A stretch of 64,000 bases of DNA from Anaerolineae bacterium. GTDB taxonomy: Bacteria; Chloroflexota; Anaerolineae; DUEN01. Under the pieces are notes generated by a model. The model had not been told where the DNA came from and did not search any database. It saw nothing but the letters and a program-made list of their open reading frames with translations. The DNA lies in assembly GCA_025060615.1 (NCBI GenBank), contig JANXBS010000004.1:108634-172633 (forward strand), in the 5' to 3' direction. Shown here piece by piece: positions 1-8,255 of this stretch (the first letter of the stretch is position 1; the number at the start of each line of letters is the position of its first letter). The translations under genes and the position numbers were made by a program.

Positions 1-126
1 GAGCTCATCCATCCGCTGGGTAAGCGAGTCCACCCGTTGCGTGAGCTCATCCATCCGCTGGGTAAGCGAGTCCACCCGTTGCGTGAGCTCATCCATCCGC
101 TGGGTAAGCGAGTCCACCCGCTGCGT
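1..126. repeat. Three tandem 42-bp units inside the coiled-coil gene
   Basis: Three near-identical direct units at 1-42, 43-84 and 85-126. Each encodes one 14-residue coiled-coil repeat on the minus strand, so copy-number change would preserve the reading frame and the heptad register. Confidence 0.9.
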
Positions 127-384
127 CAATGCCTCCAGCCGCTCCTCGGTGCGCCGCTGCGCCTCCGCCAGCGCCTCCAGCCGCTCCTCGGTGCGCCGCT
201 GCGCCTCCACAAGGGCTTCGATTTGCGCCTCAGTGCGGCGTTGAGCCTCTGCCAGCTCTCGAACGATTTCCGGCAGCGCAAGCAGCTCATCGGAGAGCAC
301 TAATCGTCGAAGCTCCGGCCGCCACTCAGGATGCTCATGAAGAAGGCGGAGCAAGTCGTAATAGTCCTCTACTGTAAAGGCCAT
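1..384 (-). CDS. Coiled-coil protein, DUF3782-like (3' end outside window)
   Basis: The first 128 codons of a minus-strand gene are present; the rest lies beyond the left edge. The protein starts MAFTVEDYYDLLRLL, followed by a short helical head and then a long run of Glu/Arg/Gln heptads. Residues about 43-85 are repeats of the type EAQRRTEERLEAL, and residues from about 86 to the edge are three copies of a 14-residue repeat, TQRVDSLTQRMDEL. This is two heptads per repeat, so a long parallel coiled coil is expected. The start at 384 has a strong AGGAGG-type ribosome binding site (388-398). Proteins of this build in Chloroflexota and cyanobacteria usually continue into a PD-(D/E)XK nuclease-like domain (DUF3782 group), but that part cannot be seen here, so the function is open. 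Confidence 0.75.
   Translation of the reverse strand, partial: MAFTVEDYYDLLRLLHEHPEWRPELRRLVLSDELLALPEIVRELAEAQRRTEAQIEALVEAQRRTEERLEALAEAQRRTEERLEALTQRVDSLTQRMDELTQRVDSLTQRMDELTQRVDSLTQRMDEL
131..214. repeat. Second pair of 42-bp coding repeats
   Basis: Units 131-172 and 173-214 share the first 36 bases exactly; a third, degenerate unit follows at 215-256. They have the same 42-bp period as the neighbouring array but a different sequence, encoding Arg/Glu-rich heptads. Confidence 0.8.
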
Positions 385-399
385 AGGGAACCTCCTCTC

Positions 400-1413
400 C
401 TAAAACCCGCCACGAGCAGCGATGAAATCGAGCGCTTCCTGCTCATAGGGCATGAAGTTGGCACAGCCGTGACGGGTGACTACAATGGCACCACAGGCGT
501 TGCCCATGCGTGCCGCCTTGTACCAGTCCCAGCCGTGTAGATACCCATAGATGAACCCGCTGGCGAAGGCATCGCCGGCGCCAAGCACGTTGTATACTTC
601 TACCGGAAAAGCAGGGGCATGAATGACTTCTCCCGAGGTCAGATGTACCTGCGAGCCGCGCTCGCCGCATTTCATCACCAACGCCTGCGGACCATGAGAC
701 AAAAGCTTTGCCACAGCAGTGGCCGTGTCTCCAGCCACCTGAGCCCCGGAGACCTGTGAAGCGATCACGGACACTTGCTCGCGCCGGCTGAGCACCGCAG
801 CTTTGACTTCATCCTCCGTGCCTAGGGCGATATCCACCAATCGCAGCACGGAACGAATCACCACACCGAAAGCCCGCGGGTCATGCCACTGATCAGGCCG
901 GAAGTCGATGTCCAGGATGACCGTGGCTCCTGCGGCCTTCGCCTGTTCGGCGGCGAAGATGGTGGCGCTGCGGCTTGGCTCTTTGCTCAGCCCGGTGCCG
1001 GAGATGAGCAACACCCGGCTCTCGGCGACAGGCGCGGCTAGCACGTCATCAATCGTCAGCTCGATGTCGGCACAGTTGTCCCGATAGTAGACCAACGGAA
1101 AGCGATCAGGAGGCTCAATGCCGAGCACGACCGCGCTGGTGCGATGCCCTGGCTTGCGTGAGATGAAACGGATCTCCACTCCCTCCTTCTCTAGGAAATG
1201 CAGGATGAAATCCCCTACTGGATCCTCGCCCACGGCTGTCAGGACTGCAGAGCGTAGTCCCAACCGGCGCGTGCCCACACTGATGTTGGTAGGACAGCCG
1301 CCCACATATGCGGCAAAGCTCTTGATCTCTACGAAAGGCGCACCTACCTCATTGGCATACAGGTCAATGGACGAGCGCCCCATCGTCAACACATCATAAG
1401 TTTTAGCTGACAT
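400..1413 (-). CDS. iolC: 5-dehydro-2-deoxygluconokinase (IolC)
   Basis: A 337-residue PfkB-family sugar kinase that phosphorylates 5-dehydro-2-deoxy-D-gluconate in myo-inositol breakdown. Family marks are the N-terminal YVGGCPTNISVGTRRLG segment and the C-terminal NVLGAGDAFASGFIYG anion-hole/catalytic-Asp signature, the form typical of IolC rather than ribokinase. I place the start at the ATG at 1413, which has a GAGGTG ribosome binding site. A GTG at 1419 is also in frame but lies inside that site. The gene lies 32 bases after iolB on the same strand, so the two should be co-transcribed. IolC is a confident family call; the substrate is supported by the iolB neighbour. Confidence 0.9.
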   Translation of the reverse strand: MSAKTYDVLTMGRSSIDLYANEVGAPFVEIKSFAAYVGGCPTNISVGTRRLGLRSAVLTAVGEDPVGDFILHFLEKEGVEIRFISRKPGHRTSAVVLGIEPPDRFPLVYYRDNCADIELTIDDVLAAPVAESRVLLISGTGLSKEPSRSATIFAAEQAKAAGATVILDIDFRPDQWHDPRAFGVVIRSVLRLVDIALGTEDEVKAAVLSRREQVSVIASQVSGAQVAGDTATAVAKLLSHGPQALVMKCGERGSQVHLTSGEVIHAPAFPVEVYNVLGAGDAFASGFIYGYLHGWDWYKAARMGNACGAIVVTRHGCANFMPYEQEALDFIAARGGF

Positions 1414-1445
1414 AAGCACCTCATGAAGTCAACAATACCGGCCAA

Positions 1446-2348
1446 TTACCGCTGCACCGGGTAGATGGGCACGCGCGGATCTGGCGGCCCGTAAGTCTGT
1501 TTGACCCAGGCAAAACGCGGGTCGTCGCTGGCCGTGAGCGCCTGATCAGAGCCAGCGAGTACATTCAGATAATACGTTGTATACCCTGGCGGACTAACCA
1601 CCGGATGATAGCCCTCAGGCACCAGCACAACCTCATCAGGGCGCACCAACAGCAGCGCATCAATCGGATAACCGGCTTGATGCAATGGCGAGGTCTCGTC
1701 GGTGTAGATCCGTTGATAGGCGTATCCCTCCGGCCGGCTGCTTTTATAGTAATAAATTTCCTCTAGGTCAGCTTCGATCAAAGTACCATTGCCGTCCACG
1801 CGGCGCACGTCATGTTTGTGTGGCGGATAGCTGCTCCAGTTGCCACTGGGCGTATATACTTCCACCACCACCAAGCGATGACAATCAAATCCGGGAGGGA
1901 TGATATCGTTGATCTGGCGCGTGACGTTGTCGCCGCCGCGAATCTCGACGCGCACGTCAGCCGGCGTGATCAAGCGCGGGGGATGATCCTGATCCGTAGG
2001 GACCCATGCCACGCCGAATTCGCTATCGCGCACGGCGGTAACGGTAAACTCGACACGGCGAGGCAAATAAAGGGCATAAGGTAGCCCGGCGAATACATGC
2101 TCACGCTCGCCCACGCGTTCCCAACAGCCGCAACTAGCCGCGATATTGAGCGTCCCGCTGAAGACGACTAACGCCAGCTCATGGTCACCGGTCGCAAAAG
2201 ACCACGTTCTCCCAGCGGCTAACCGGCGCGATTGAAAGTGGATCAGCCGCCATCCCGCTCGCTGAGGGGTCACTTCCACGATCAGATCAGGATCACGGCC
2301 GGCGACCTCAGCCGGCCGCACGATCAAGTTCTCGTTAGTGTAACGCAT
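1446..2348 (-). CDS. iolB: 5-deoxy-glucuronate isomerase (IolB)
   Basis: A 300-residue double-cupin protein that converts 5-deoxy-D-glucuronate to 5-dehydro-2-deoxy-D-gluconate, the substrate of IolC. The metal site is visible as SSYPPHKHD followed by the EADLEEIYYYK strand, and a conserved QRIYTDE segment follows. The start ATG at 2348 is preceded by GGAGGAGG. It is the first gene of the minus-strand iolB-iolC unit and diverges from the LacI-type regulator; the shared 225-bp intergenic region carries two operator-like palindromes. The genes for the earlier classical steps (iolG, iolE, iolD) are not in this window. Confidence 0.93.
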   Translation of the reverse strand: MRYTNENLIVRPAEVAGRDPDLIVEVTPQRAGWRLIHFQSRRLAAGRTWSFATGDHELALVVFSGTLNIAASCGCWERVGEREHVFAGLPYALYLPRRVEFTVTAVRDSEFGVAWVPTDQDHPPRLITPADVRVEIRGGDNVTRQINDIIPPGFDCHRLVVVEVYTPSGNWSSYPPHKHDVRRVDGNGTLIEADLEEIYYYKSSRPEGYAYQRIYTDETSPLHQAGYPIDALLLVRPDEVVLVPEGYHPVVSPPGYTTYYLNVLAGSDQALTASDDPRFAWVKQTYGPPDPRVPIYPVQR

Positions 2349-2456
2349 CGCTATCTAGCTCCTCCTCCGGCAGCATCTGCGAACATACGCCCCACCACCG
2401 CCCCATTATACACTATCCATGAAACGCCATTACCCATGACTCTGACAAAAACCTTG

Positions 2457-2472
2457 CTGCACACGTGTGCAG
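2457..2472. promoter_or_regulatory. LacI-family operator, perfect 16-bp palindrome (O1)
   Basis: CTGCACACGTGTGCAG is its own reverse complement, with a central CG as is common for LacI-family operators. It lies between the divergent iolB and regulator genes. Assignment to the adjacent LacI protein is inference. Confidence 0.7.
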
Positions 2473-2494
2473 ACACTACCACAACTTATCCTGT

Positions 2495-2523
2495 TTGACA
2501 AAAAGTCAGAAATGCGTTATCGT
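2495..2523 (+). promoter_or_regulatory. Promoter of the LacI-type regulator
   Basis: TTGACA at 2495-2500 and TATCGT at 2518-2523, spaced by 17 bp. Operator O2 begins 3 bases downstream, over the predicted transcription start, as expected for autorepression. Confidence 0.55.
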
Positions 2524-2525
2524 TT

Positions 2526-2539
2526 TGCAAACGTGTGCA
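2526..2539. promoter_or_regulatory. LacI-family operator, 14-bp near-palindrome (O2)
   Basis: TGCAAACGTGTGCA matches the core of O1 with one asymmetric base. The centres of O1 and O2 are 68 bp apart, which would allow DNA looping by a tetrameric repressor. Confidence 0.65.
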
Positions 2540-2572
2540 CCATGCTTTCTCCATCTGGCCTGCAGGTGTGTC

Positions 2573-3598
2573 ATGGGCGTCTCTATCAAGGATATCGCCA
2601 AGGTGGCTGAGGTCTCCCATTCCACAGTTTCCCGTGCGCTACGCGACAGCCCCCTCATTAGCGACGAGACCAAAGCCCGTATCCAGCGAATCGCTCAGGA
2701 GATGGGATACTCCCCCAGCGCCATCGCTCGCAGCCTGGTGACCAAGCGTACCCAGACCCTCGGCCTGGTGGTGACCTCTATCGCCGACCCTTTTGTAGCT
2801 GAGATAGTCCGTGGCATCGAGGAGCGGGCGCTCGATGAGGGCTACAGCGTGATCCTCTGTCAATCACAGGCCGATCCTGAGCGAGAGATCGCTGCGGTGG
2901 AGATCTTGCGAGAGAAGCGAGTGGATGCCATCATCGTCACTGCGTCACGGGTAGGGAGCCTTTATCTCCCGCTGCTGGAGAAACTGGCCGTTCCCATCGT
3001 CCTCGTCAACAACCAACAAGAGGGCCGGTATGTCCACTCGGTAGGCACTGACAATGTACAGGGAGGGCGTTTAGCGGCTCATTACCTCTTGGCGTTGGGA
3101 CATACTCGGATTGGCTACATCACTGGGCCCGAATGGGCGGCGGCCAGCCGGCAACGACTTGAGGGAGCACGTCAGGCTCTGCAAGGCCAGGGGTTGGACT
3201 TGGATCCCGCGTTGATCGCGCAAGGAGATGGCCGTGCCGAGGGAGGAGAGGAAGCGATGGCCCACCTGCTGAGCCATCCCACCCCACCTACCGCCGTCTT
3301 CTGTTACAACGACATGACGGCCATCGGGGCCATGCGGGCAGTTCAACGGGCGGGATTGCGAGTGCCTGAAGATATCTCAATCATCGGCTACGATGATGTC
3401 GCCCTCGCGGCTTACGTGACTCCCCCGCTGACTACGATCAAGCAGCGCAAGTATGAAATGGGCTTCTGGGCTACAGAGATCGCCCTTGCCCTGCTGAACG
3501 GCGAAGAGACGATCGAGAACATCCTCGTCCCAGGAGAACTGGTGGTACGGGAGTCCTGCGCTTCACCTTCAGAGGAGTATCTCCTTCGCCACGCCTAA
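2573..3598 (+). CDS. LacI-family transcriptional regulator of the inositol locus
   Basis: A 341-residue LacI/GalR-type repressor. Residues 1-60 are the helix-turn-helix and hinge helix (SIKDIAKVAEVSHSTVSRAL, then GYSPSAIARSL); the rest is a periplasmic-binding-protein-like sensor (TLGLVVTSIADPFVAEIVRG, VFCYNDMTAIGAMRA, ISIIGYDDVALAAYVTPPLTT). The upstream frame is open to 2465, but that extension is not LacI-like and overlaps the promoter and O2. ATG 2573, preceded by AGGTG, gives the normal N-terminus. It diverges from iolBC and precedes iolM and the importer, so it probably senses an inositol compound; the ligand is inferred from context only. Confidence 0.9.
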   Translation: MGVSIKDIAKVAEVSHSTVSRALRDSPLISDETKARIQRIAQEMGYSPSAIARSLVTKRTQTLGLVVTSIADPFVAEIVRGIEERALDEGYSVILCQSQADPEREIAAVEILREKRVDAIIVTASRVGSLYLPLLEKLAVPIVLVNNQQEGRYVHSVGTDNVQGGRLAAHYLLALGHTRIGYITGPEWAAASRQRLEGARQALQGQGLDLDPALIAQGDGRAEGGEEAMAHLLSHPTPPTAVFCYNDMTAIGAMRAVQRAGLRVPEDISIIGYDDVALAAYVTPPLTTIKQRKYEMGFWATEIALALLNGEETIENILVPGELVVRESCASPSEEYLLRHA

Positions 3599-3831
3599 CA
3601 GGAGAGGTTCGGAAAGGGTAAAGCCCCCATACCTACCCATTAGGTCTTGAGGGATCTCTTGAAACCCCAATGGGGTGGGCAGGAAGCTCCAAAAGGCCAT
3701 TCCGTAGAGGAGAAATGCCTCTGGCGCGATCATAGAGAACCTATCCGTTCCTGAAAATCTTCCGAGGCGAGTTGTAGAGGCAAAACAGCGCCTCGTCCTC
3801 ACCCAATCATCCTTTCTTGAGGCAAGCCGAC

Positions 3832-4989
3832 ATGAAAGCGCTAGTGCTTGACGCCCAATGGGATCCACGGCCAGACTATCCACTCTCGGACTGGGAGCGA
3901 GCAACAGGTAAGGCCATTACCGGTAGCTCGGTCTGGCGCTACCCTCGACTAGAGGTCCGAGAGGTGCCAGAACCTACCCCTAAGCCTGACCAAGTGCTCA
4001 TCCGGGTCAAAGCTTGCGGTGTCTGCGGCTCAGACATCCACTTCTACGAAACGGATGCGGACGGCTACATCCTCTACCCGGGTCTGACCAGGTTCCCTAC
4101 AACGACAGGTCATGAGTTCTCTGGAGAGATCGTCGAAGTGGGCTCCGAGGTTAAAGACCTGAAGGTTGGGGATATGGTGACCGCCGAGGAGATGATCTGG
4201 TGTGGACATTGCCTGCCATGCCGCAGCGGCTTTTTCAACCACTGCGCGAACCTGGAGGAGCTCGGTTTCACCATCCCTGGCGCCTTCGCCGAATACGTAG
4301 CCGTCGGCGCCAAGTATTGCTGGAAGCTAAACGCCCTCAGAGACCGTTATGGCGATGAGGAAACGGCTTATGAAGCCGGCGCGCTGGTGGAACCTTGCGG
4401 AGTAGCCTACAACGCCCTCTTCGTACGGGCCGGTGGTTTCCGCCCTGGGGCCTACGTGGTCGTCTACGGCGCCGGACCCATCGGCCTGGCCGTCATCGCC
4501 GAATGTCGAGCTGCCGGCGCGGCCAAGATCATTGCCTTCGAGGTCTCTAAACCACGACTAGAATTGGCCAGGAAGATGGGAGCTGATTACGCCTTCAACC
4601 CACGAGAGGTTGTCCCCCATGAGGTGGTTATGGAACTCACCGAGGGACAAGGGGCCGACCTACACGTAGAGGCGACAGGGATGGCGCATCTCACCGTGCC
4701 GGAAATGGAGAAATCCCTAGCTATTAACGGCAAAATCTGCCAGCTGGGACGGGGTGCCACGCGCGTCCCCATGTACCTGGAAACGCTGCAGGTCCGCCGT
4801 GGACAGCTTTTCGGCTCGCAGGGCCACAGTGGTGATGGCATCTTCTCCAGCGTCATCCGCATGATGGCCGCCGGGCTTATGGACATGACCCAGATCATCA
4901 CCGCTCGTTATGACTTGAACGGGGTCGTGGACGCGATCATCCGATCAGGAGACCGCGCCGATGGCAAGATCATGGTAAAGCCGGCTTAG
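3832..4989 (+). CDS. iolM: Zinc-dependent scyllo-inosose 3-dehydrogenase (IolM-like)
   Basis: A 385-residue medium-chain alcohol dehydrogenase. It shows the catalytic-zinc Cys (ACGVCGSD) and His-Glu (GHEFSGEIVEVG), the four-Cys structural zinc loop (CGHCLPCRSGFFNHC) and the NAD fold (VYGAGPIGLAV). From memory, the N-terminal pattern WDPRP...VWRYP...VREVPEP and the stretch GYILYPGL closely resemble Thermotoga maritima TM0412, which oxidises 2-keto-myo-inositol in that organism's alternative inositol pathway. The start is ATG 3832 after GAGG; an in-frame TTG at 3817 is less likely. It sits between the regulator and the importer. The dehydrogenase family is certain; the exact substrate is inferred from resemblance and context. 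Confidence 0.82.
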   Translation: MKALVLDAQWDPRPDYPLSDWERATGKAITGSSVWRYPRLEVREVPEPTPKPDQVLIRVKACGVCGSDIHFYETDADGYILYPGLTRFPTTTGHEFSGEIVEVGSEVKDLKVGDMVTAEEMIWCGHCLPCRSGFFNHCANLEELGFTIPGAFAEYVAVGAKYCWKLNALRDRYGDEETAYEAGALVEPCGVAYNALFVRAGGFRPGAYVVVYGAGPIGLAVIAECRAAGAAKIIAFEVSKPRLELARKMGADYAFNPREVVPHEVVMELTEGQGADLHVEATGMAHLTVPEMEKSLAINGKICQLGRGATRVPMYLETLQVRRGQLFGSQGHSGDGIFSSVIRMMAAGLMDMTQIITARYDLNGVVDAIIRSGDRADGKIMVKPA

Positions 4990-5043
4990 GAGCTGGCAGA
5001 TCAGTGATCAGCCCAATCATCCATGCCAGAGGGAGGGGTGCCC

Positions 5044-6045
5044 TTGACTTCAGCAGCGGCCGCGATCACGCGCTTCCGCCTGAGGCTGGCTGAATTCCCT
5101 CAGGCGGTGGTCATGCTCAGCTTTTTGATCATCTTCCTCTTCTTCGCCTTCGCCACAGAGAACTTTCTCACCCCTGTGGCCATCTCTAACATCCTGTCCT
5201 TCGGCAGCATCATGGGTATCGTTGTCGTGGGCGTGGCTATCCTGATGATCGCTGGCGAGTTCGATCTCTCAGTCGGGGCGAACTTCGCCATAGCCAGCTA
5301 TGTCTTCGCTTTGACGATGAACGCTGGCGTGCCACCACTTCCCGCTATGCTCTTCGCCGTGCTGGTAAGCGCGCTGCTAGGGGCGATGAACGGCCTAGTG
5401 GTGATCCGTTCAGGGATCCCCTCCTTCATCGCTACGCTGGGGACGATGCTGGCTTATCGTGGCATCGCCCGCGCCATCGGGGGTGGTGATTTCGCTAAGT
5501 ACACCCAGTCCAGGCCAATGCTGTTTGACGTACTCAACGGCGCTATCACCCCACTCAACGAACTCTATCAACCGGCCGCTAACTTTCGCGTCTCCATCCT
5601 CTGGTTCTTGCTCATCGCCGCAGTGATGTCCTTCGTGCTGATGCGCACTCCATTCGGCAACTGGGTCTTCGCTACTGGCGGCAACCCAAGCGCGGCGCTA
5701 GCCCAGGGCGTGCCCGTGAAGCGAGTGAAGCTGATCGCCTTTGTGCTGACCGGGCTGTTTACCGGTCTCGCCAGCGTCATGCAATTCGCCCACCGTACCA
5801 GCGTAGACCCGCTCCGAGGCGAGGGATGGGAACTGATCGCGGTGGCCGCTAGCGTGATCGGCGGTGTACGGCTCACTGGCGGCGTAGGTACCGTCTTCGG
5901 AGCGTGCGTGGGCGTCTTCCTGCTGCAAATGCTCGACCAGGGCCTAGGGCTGATGGGGGTGTCCATCCAGATCTTCCGGGCAGTGGCCGGCTTGATTCTG
6001 ATGCTCTCGGTAGTGGTCAACACGTATCTGAGCCGTTCCATCTGA
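5044..6045 (+). CDS. Sugar ABC transporter permease, RbsC family (first)
   Basis: An integral membrane protein of about 333 residues with 8-10 hydrophobic segments, of the CUT2 (ribose/inositol) importer type. The family motif [13 protein letters not shown] lies in the N-terminal half and the cytoplasmic ATPase-coupling stretch ([21 protein letters not shown]) in the C-terminal half. An ATG at 5023 is in frame but has no ribosome binding site, while TTG 5044 follows GGGAGGGG at the right distance, so I prefer it. A second, different RbsC-type permease is encoded after the binding protein, suggesting a heterodimeric channel. Substrate is probably inositol or a derivative, from the locus. Confidence 0.85.
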   Translation: MTSAAAAITRFRLRLAEFPQAVVMLSFLIIFLFFAFATENFLTPVAISNILSFGSIMGIVVVGVAILMIAGEFDLSVGANFAIASYVFALTMNAGVPPLPAMLFAVLVSALLGAMNGLVVIRSGIPSFIATLGTMLAYRGIARAIGGGDFAKYTQSRPMLFDVLNGAITPLNELYQPAANFRVSILWFLLIAAVMSFVLMRTPFGNWVFATGGNPSAALAQGVPVKRVKLIAFVLTGLFTGLASVMQFAHRTSVDPLRGEGWELIAVAASVIGGVRLTGGVGTVFGACVGVFLLQMLDQGLGLMGVSIQIFRAVAGLILMLSVVVNTYLSRSI

Positions 6046-6211
6046 TGCAAGCCGAAAGGCAACTCCAGAAAAAAGTGCTCTCGAAACACAGGAGGCCTAG
6101 GGAATTCGAACGAATTTGATCCGGTCGGAGATTCGGCGGGCGGATCTGAGGCTGCTCCCCCCTTGATAAGGTGCCTGCCGATGAGTTAATCCAAGTTGAA
6201 GGAGGGCAAAA

Positions 6212-8140
6212 ATGAACGCCAAGAAGCTGCTGCTTCTATTAGGCTTGTGGACCGTTCTAAGCCTGATCTTGACGGCCTGCCCTGCTCCCACTCCAGTGGC
6301 CGTCGAGAAGGAAAAGGTGGTGGAGAAAGAAGCGCCCATCGAGGTTACCAAGGTGGTGGAGAAGCCGGTGCCAGCGGAATTCGGCCCCGACGTGGTGCCC
6401 AACTTGATCTTCGTCCAGCATGCCCTCTGCGCCTGGGACTCCTTCTGGTGCGTGGTGGAGGAGGGCATCCGCCGTGCCGCCGACGACATGAACGTGAACG
6501 TGACCATCCTGGGACCGGACAAGTTCGACCTAGAGAAGGTGGCCCAACTCATTGACCAGGCCGTGGCGGCTAAGCCCGACGGGCTGGCGGTGACCGTCAC
6601 CGACCCCGACCTCTTCCGCGAGCCCATCCAACGAGCCCTGGACGCCGGCATCCCGGTGGTGACCTACAACGCCGGCTCCGGCCCCATCGAGGACAAGATC
6701 GCCTACCTCACCTACCTGGGCCAGGATGAGTATCAGGGCGGCTACCAGGGCGGACTGCGGCTGGCAGCCCAAGGCGGCAAGAAGGGGGTGTGCATCAACC
6801 ACCAGGTGGGCCATGTGGGCCTGGACAAGCGCTGTCGAGGCTTCACCGATGCCCTGAAGGAGAAAGGCATCCCCGCTGAAGTCCTCGCTATCACCAACGA
6901 CCCTGCCGAATCGCAGACCATCATCAGCGACTACTACACCGCCAACCCCGACACCGATATCTTCCTCACCCTCGGCCCCAACGGCGCCAACCCCTTCTAT
7001 GCCTTCCTGGAGACGGCAGGGCTGAAGCCCGGCGATGTCATCCACGGCACCTTCGACCTCAGCCCAGAGATCATCGCCCGCATCAAGGACGGCACCACCC
7101 TCTTCGGCATCGACCAACAACCCTTCCTCCAAGGCTACGGCTCGGTGGCCATGCTGACGCTCGCCAAGCGCTATGGGATCCTACCAGCGCTGCCGGTGAC
7201 AGCTACAGGGCCCGGGTTTGTAGACGTCAGCAATGTGGACTTCACTGTGGACCCAAACCGGCCAGTCAATCTCTTCTTCGTCCAGCATGCCCTCTGCGCC
7301 TGGGACTCCTTCTGGTGCGTGGTGGAGGAGGGCATCCGCCGTGCCGCCGACGACATGAACGTGAACGTGACCATCCTGGGACCGGACAAGTTCGACCTAG
7401 AGAAGGTGGCCCAACTCATTGACCAGGCCGTGGCGGCTAAGCCCGACGGGCTGGCGGTGACCGTCACCGACCCCGACCTCTTCCGCGAGCCCATCCAACG
7501 AGCCCTGGACGCCGGCATCCCCGTGGTGGCCTACAACGCCGGCTCCGGCCCCATCGAGGACAAGATCGCCTACCTCACCTACCTGGGCCAGGATGAGTAT
7601 CAAGGCGGCTACCAGGGCGGACTGCGGCTGGCAGCCCAAGGCGGCAAGAAGGGGGTGTGCATCAACCACCAGGTGGGCCATGTGGGCCTGGACAAGCGCT
7701 GTCGAGGCTTCACCGATGCCCTGAAGGAGAAAGGCATCCCCGCTGAAGTCCTCGCTATCACCAACGACCCTGCCGAATCGCAGACCATCATCAGCGACTA
7801 CTACACCGCCAACCCCGACACCGATATCTTCCTCACCCTCGGCCCCAACGGCGCCAACCCCTTCTATGCCTTCCTGGAGACGGCAGGGCTGAAGCCCGGC
7901 GATGTCATCCACGGCACCTTCGACCTCAGCCCAGAGATCATCGCCCGCATCAAGGACGGCACCACCCTCTTCGGCATCGACCAACAACCCTTCCTCCAAG
8001 GCTACGGCTCAGTGCAGGCATTGATGCTCAAAGTACGCTACGGCATCAGCCCAGCGTTGCCGGTGACGCCCACTGGGCCCGGCTTCGTGGATGCGAGCAA
8101 CGTGGAGGTCGTAGAGGCGTTAGCCGGCAAATATCGGTAA
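6212..8140 (+). CDS. Lipoprotein sugar-binding protein with two tandem binding domains
   Basis: A 642-residue periplasmic-binding-protein-like lipoprotein, about twice the family length. The signal peptide ends in a lipobox (LILTAC, Cys23), followed by a charged, Val/Glu/Lys-rich linker. Residues about 65-352 and 354-642 are two complete type-I binding domains with a 289-residue period and only one residue difference in the core (Thr versus Ala after IPVV). Each has HALCAWDSFWCVVEEG, a Cys pair (KGVCINHQ...LDKRC) and the hinge segment FLTLGPNGANPFYA. Start ATG with AAGGAGGG. The two domains could deliver ligand to one channel as in two-domain glutamine importers; collapse or expansion during assembly is the alternative to exclude. 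Confidence 0.85.
   Translation: MNAKKLLLLLGLWTVLSLILTACPAPTPVAVEKEKVVEKEAPIEVTKVVEKPVPAEFGPDVVPNLIFVQHALCAWDSFWCVVEEGIRRAADDMNVNVTILGPDKFDLEKVAQLIDQAVAAKPDGLAVTVTDPDLFREPIQRALDAGIPVVTYNAGSGPIEDKIAYLTYLGQDEYQGGYQGGLRLAAQGGKKGVCINHQVGHVGLDKRCRGFTDALKEKGIPAEVLAITNDPAESQTIISDYYTANPDTDIFLTLGPNGANPFYAFLETAGLKPGDVIHGTFDLSPEIIARIKDGTTLFGIDQQPFLQGYGSVAMLTLAKRYGILPALPVTATGPGFVDVSNVDFTVDPNRPVNLFFVQHALCAWDSFWCVVEEGIRRAADDMNVNVTILGPDKFDLEKVAQLIDQAVAAKPDGLAVTVTDPDLFREPIQRALDAGIPVVAYNAGSGPIEDKIAYLTYLGQDEYQGGYQGGLRLAAQGGKKGVCINHQVGHVGLDKRCRGFTDALKEKGIPAEVLAITNDPAESQTIISDYYTANPDTDIFLTLGPNGANPFYAFLETAGLKPGDVIHGTFDLSPEIIARIKDGTTLFGIDQQPFLQGYGSVQALMLKVRYGISPALPVTPTGPGFVDASNVEVVEALAGKYR
6408..7147 (+). repeat. 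Tandem duplication, copy A (740 bp)
   Basis: Matches copy B (7275-8014) at an offset of 867 bp. I find only four differences in the aligned stretch: 6655, 6662 and 6736 internally, and 7144 close to its end. The sequences flanking the near-identical core differ much more. Confidence 0.93.
7275..8014 (+). repeat. Tandem duplication, copy B (740 bp)
   Basis: Second copy of the binding-domain core. Its left flank (7148-7274) and the tail after it (8015-8137) encode homologous but clearly diverged C-terminal ends (RYGILPALPVTATGPGFVD versus RYGISPALPVTPTGPGFVD). Confidence 0.93.
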
Positions 8141-8154
8141 AGCAGAAGCCCAGG

Positions 8155-8187
8155 GAGTGGGAGGCAGAGGTGTTCTGCCTCCCACTC
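8155..8187 (+). promoter_or_regulatory. Perfect 14-bp hairpin after the binding-protein gene
   Basis: GAGTGGGAGGCAGA (8155-8168) pairs with 8174-8187 around the loop GGTGT, with no U-run after it. Hairpins in this position often raise the level of binding-protein mRNA over the downstream permease by protecting 3' ends or partly terminating transcription; that role is inferred here. Confidence 0.6.
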
Positions 8188-8255
8188 ACCTGCGCGCAAA
8201 ATATACCCATCTCGCTGGTAAGAATGATCCCCTTATGGATCAGGAGGACGATGAC

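Noticed and set aside
1-256. CRISPR-like repeat array
   Set aside because: The repeats are directly adjacent without unique spacers and encode coiled-coil heptads in frame.
3569-3904. Minus-strand open frame between the regulator and iolM
   Set aside because: It overlaps both plus-strand genes, has no recognisable domain and lacks a ribosome binding site. The gap 3599-3831 shows nothing else.
6530-7999. Two identical 200-residue minus-strand open frames (6530-7132 and 7397-7999)
   Set aside because: They are antisense shadows of the duplicated binding-protein gene; their repetition only reflects the 867-bp duplication.
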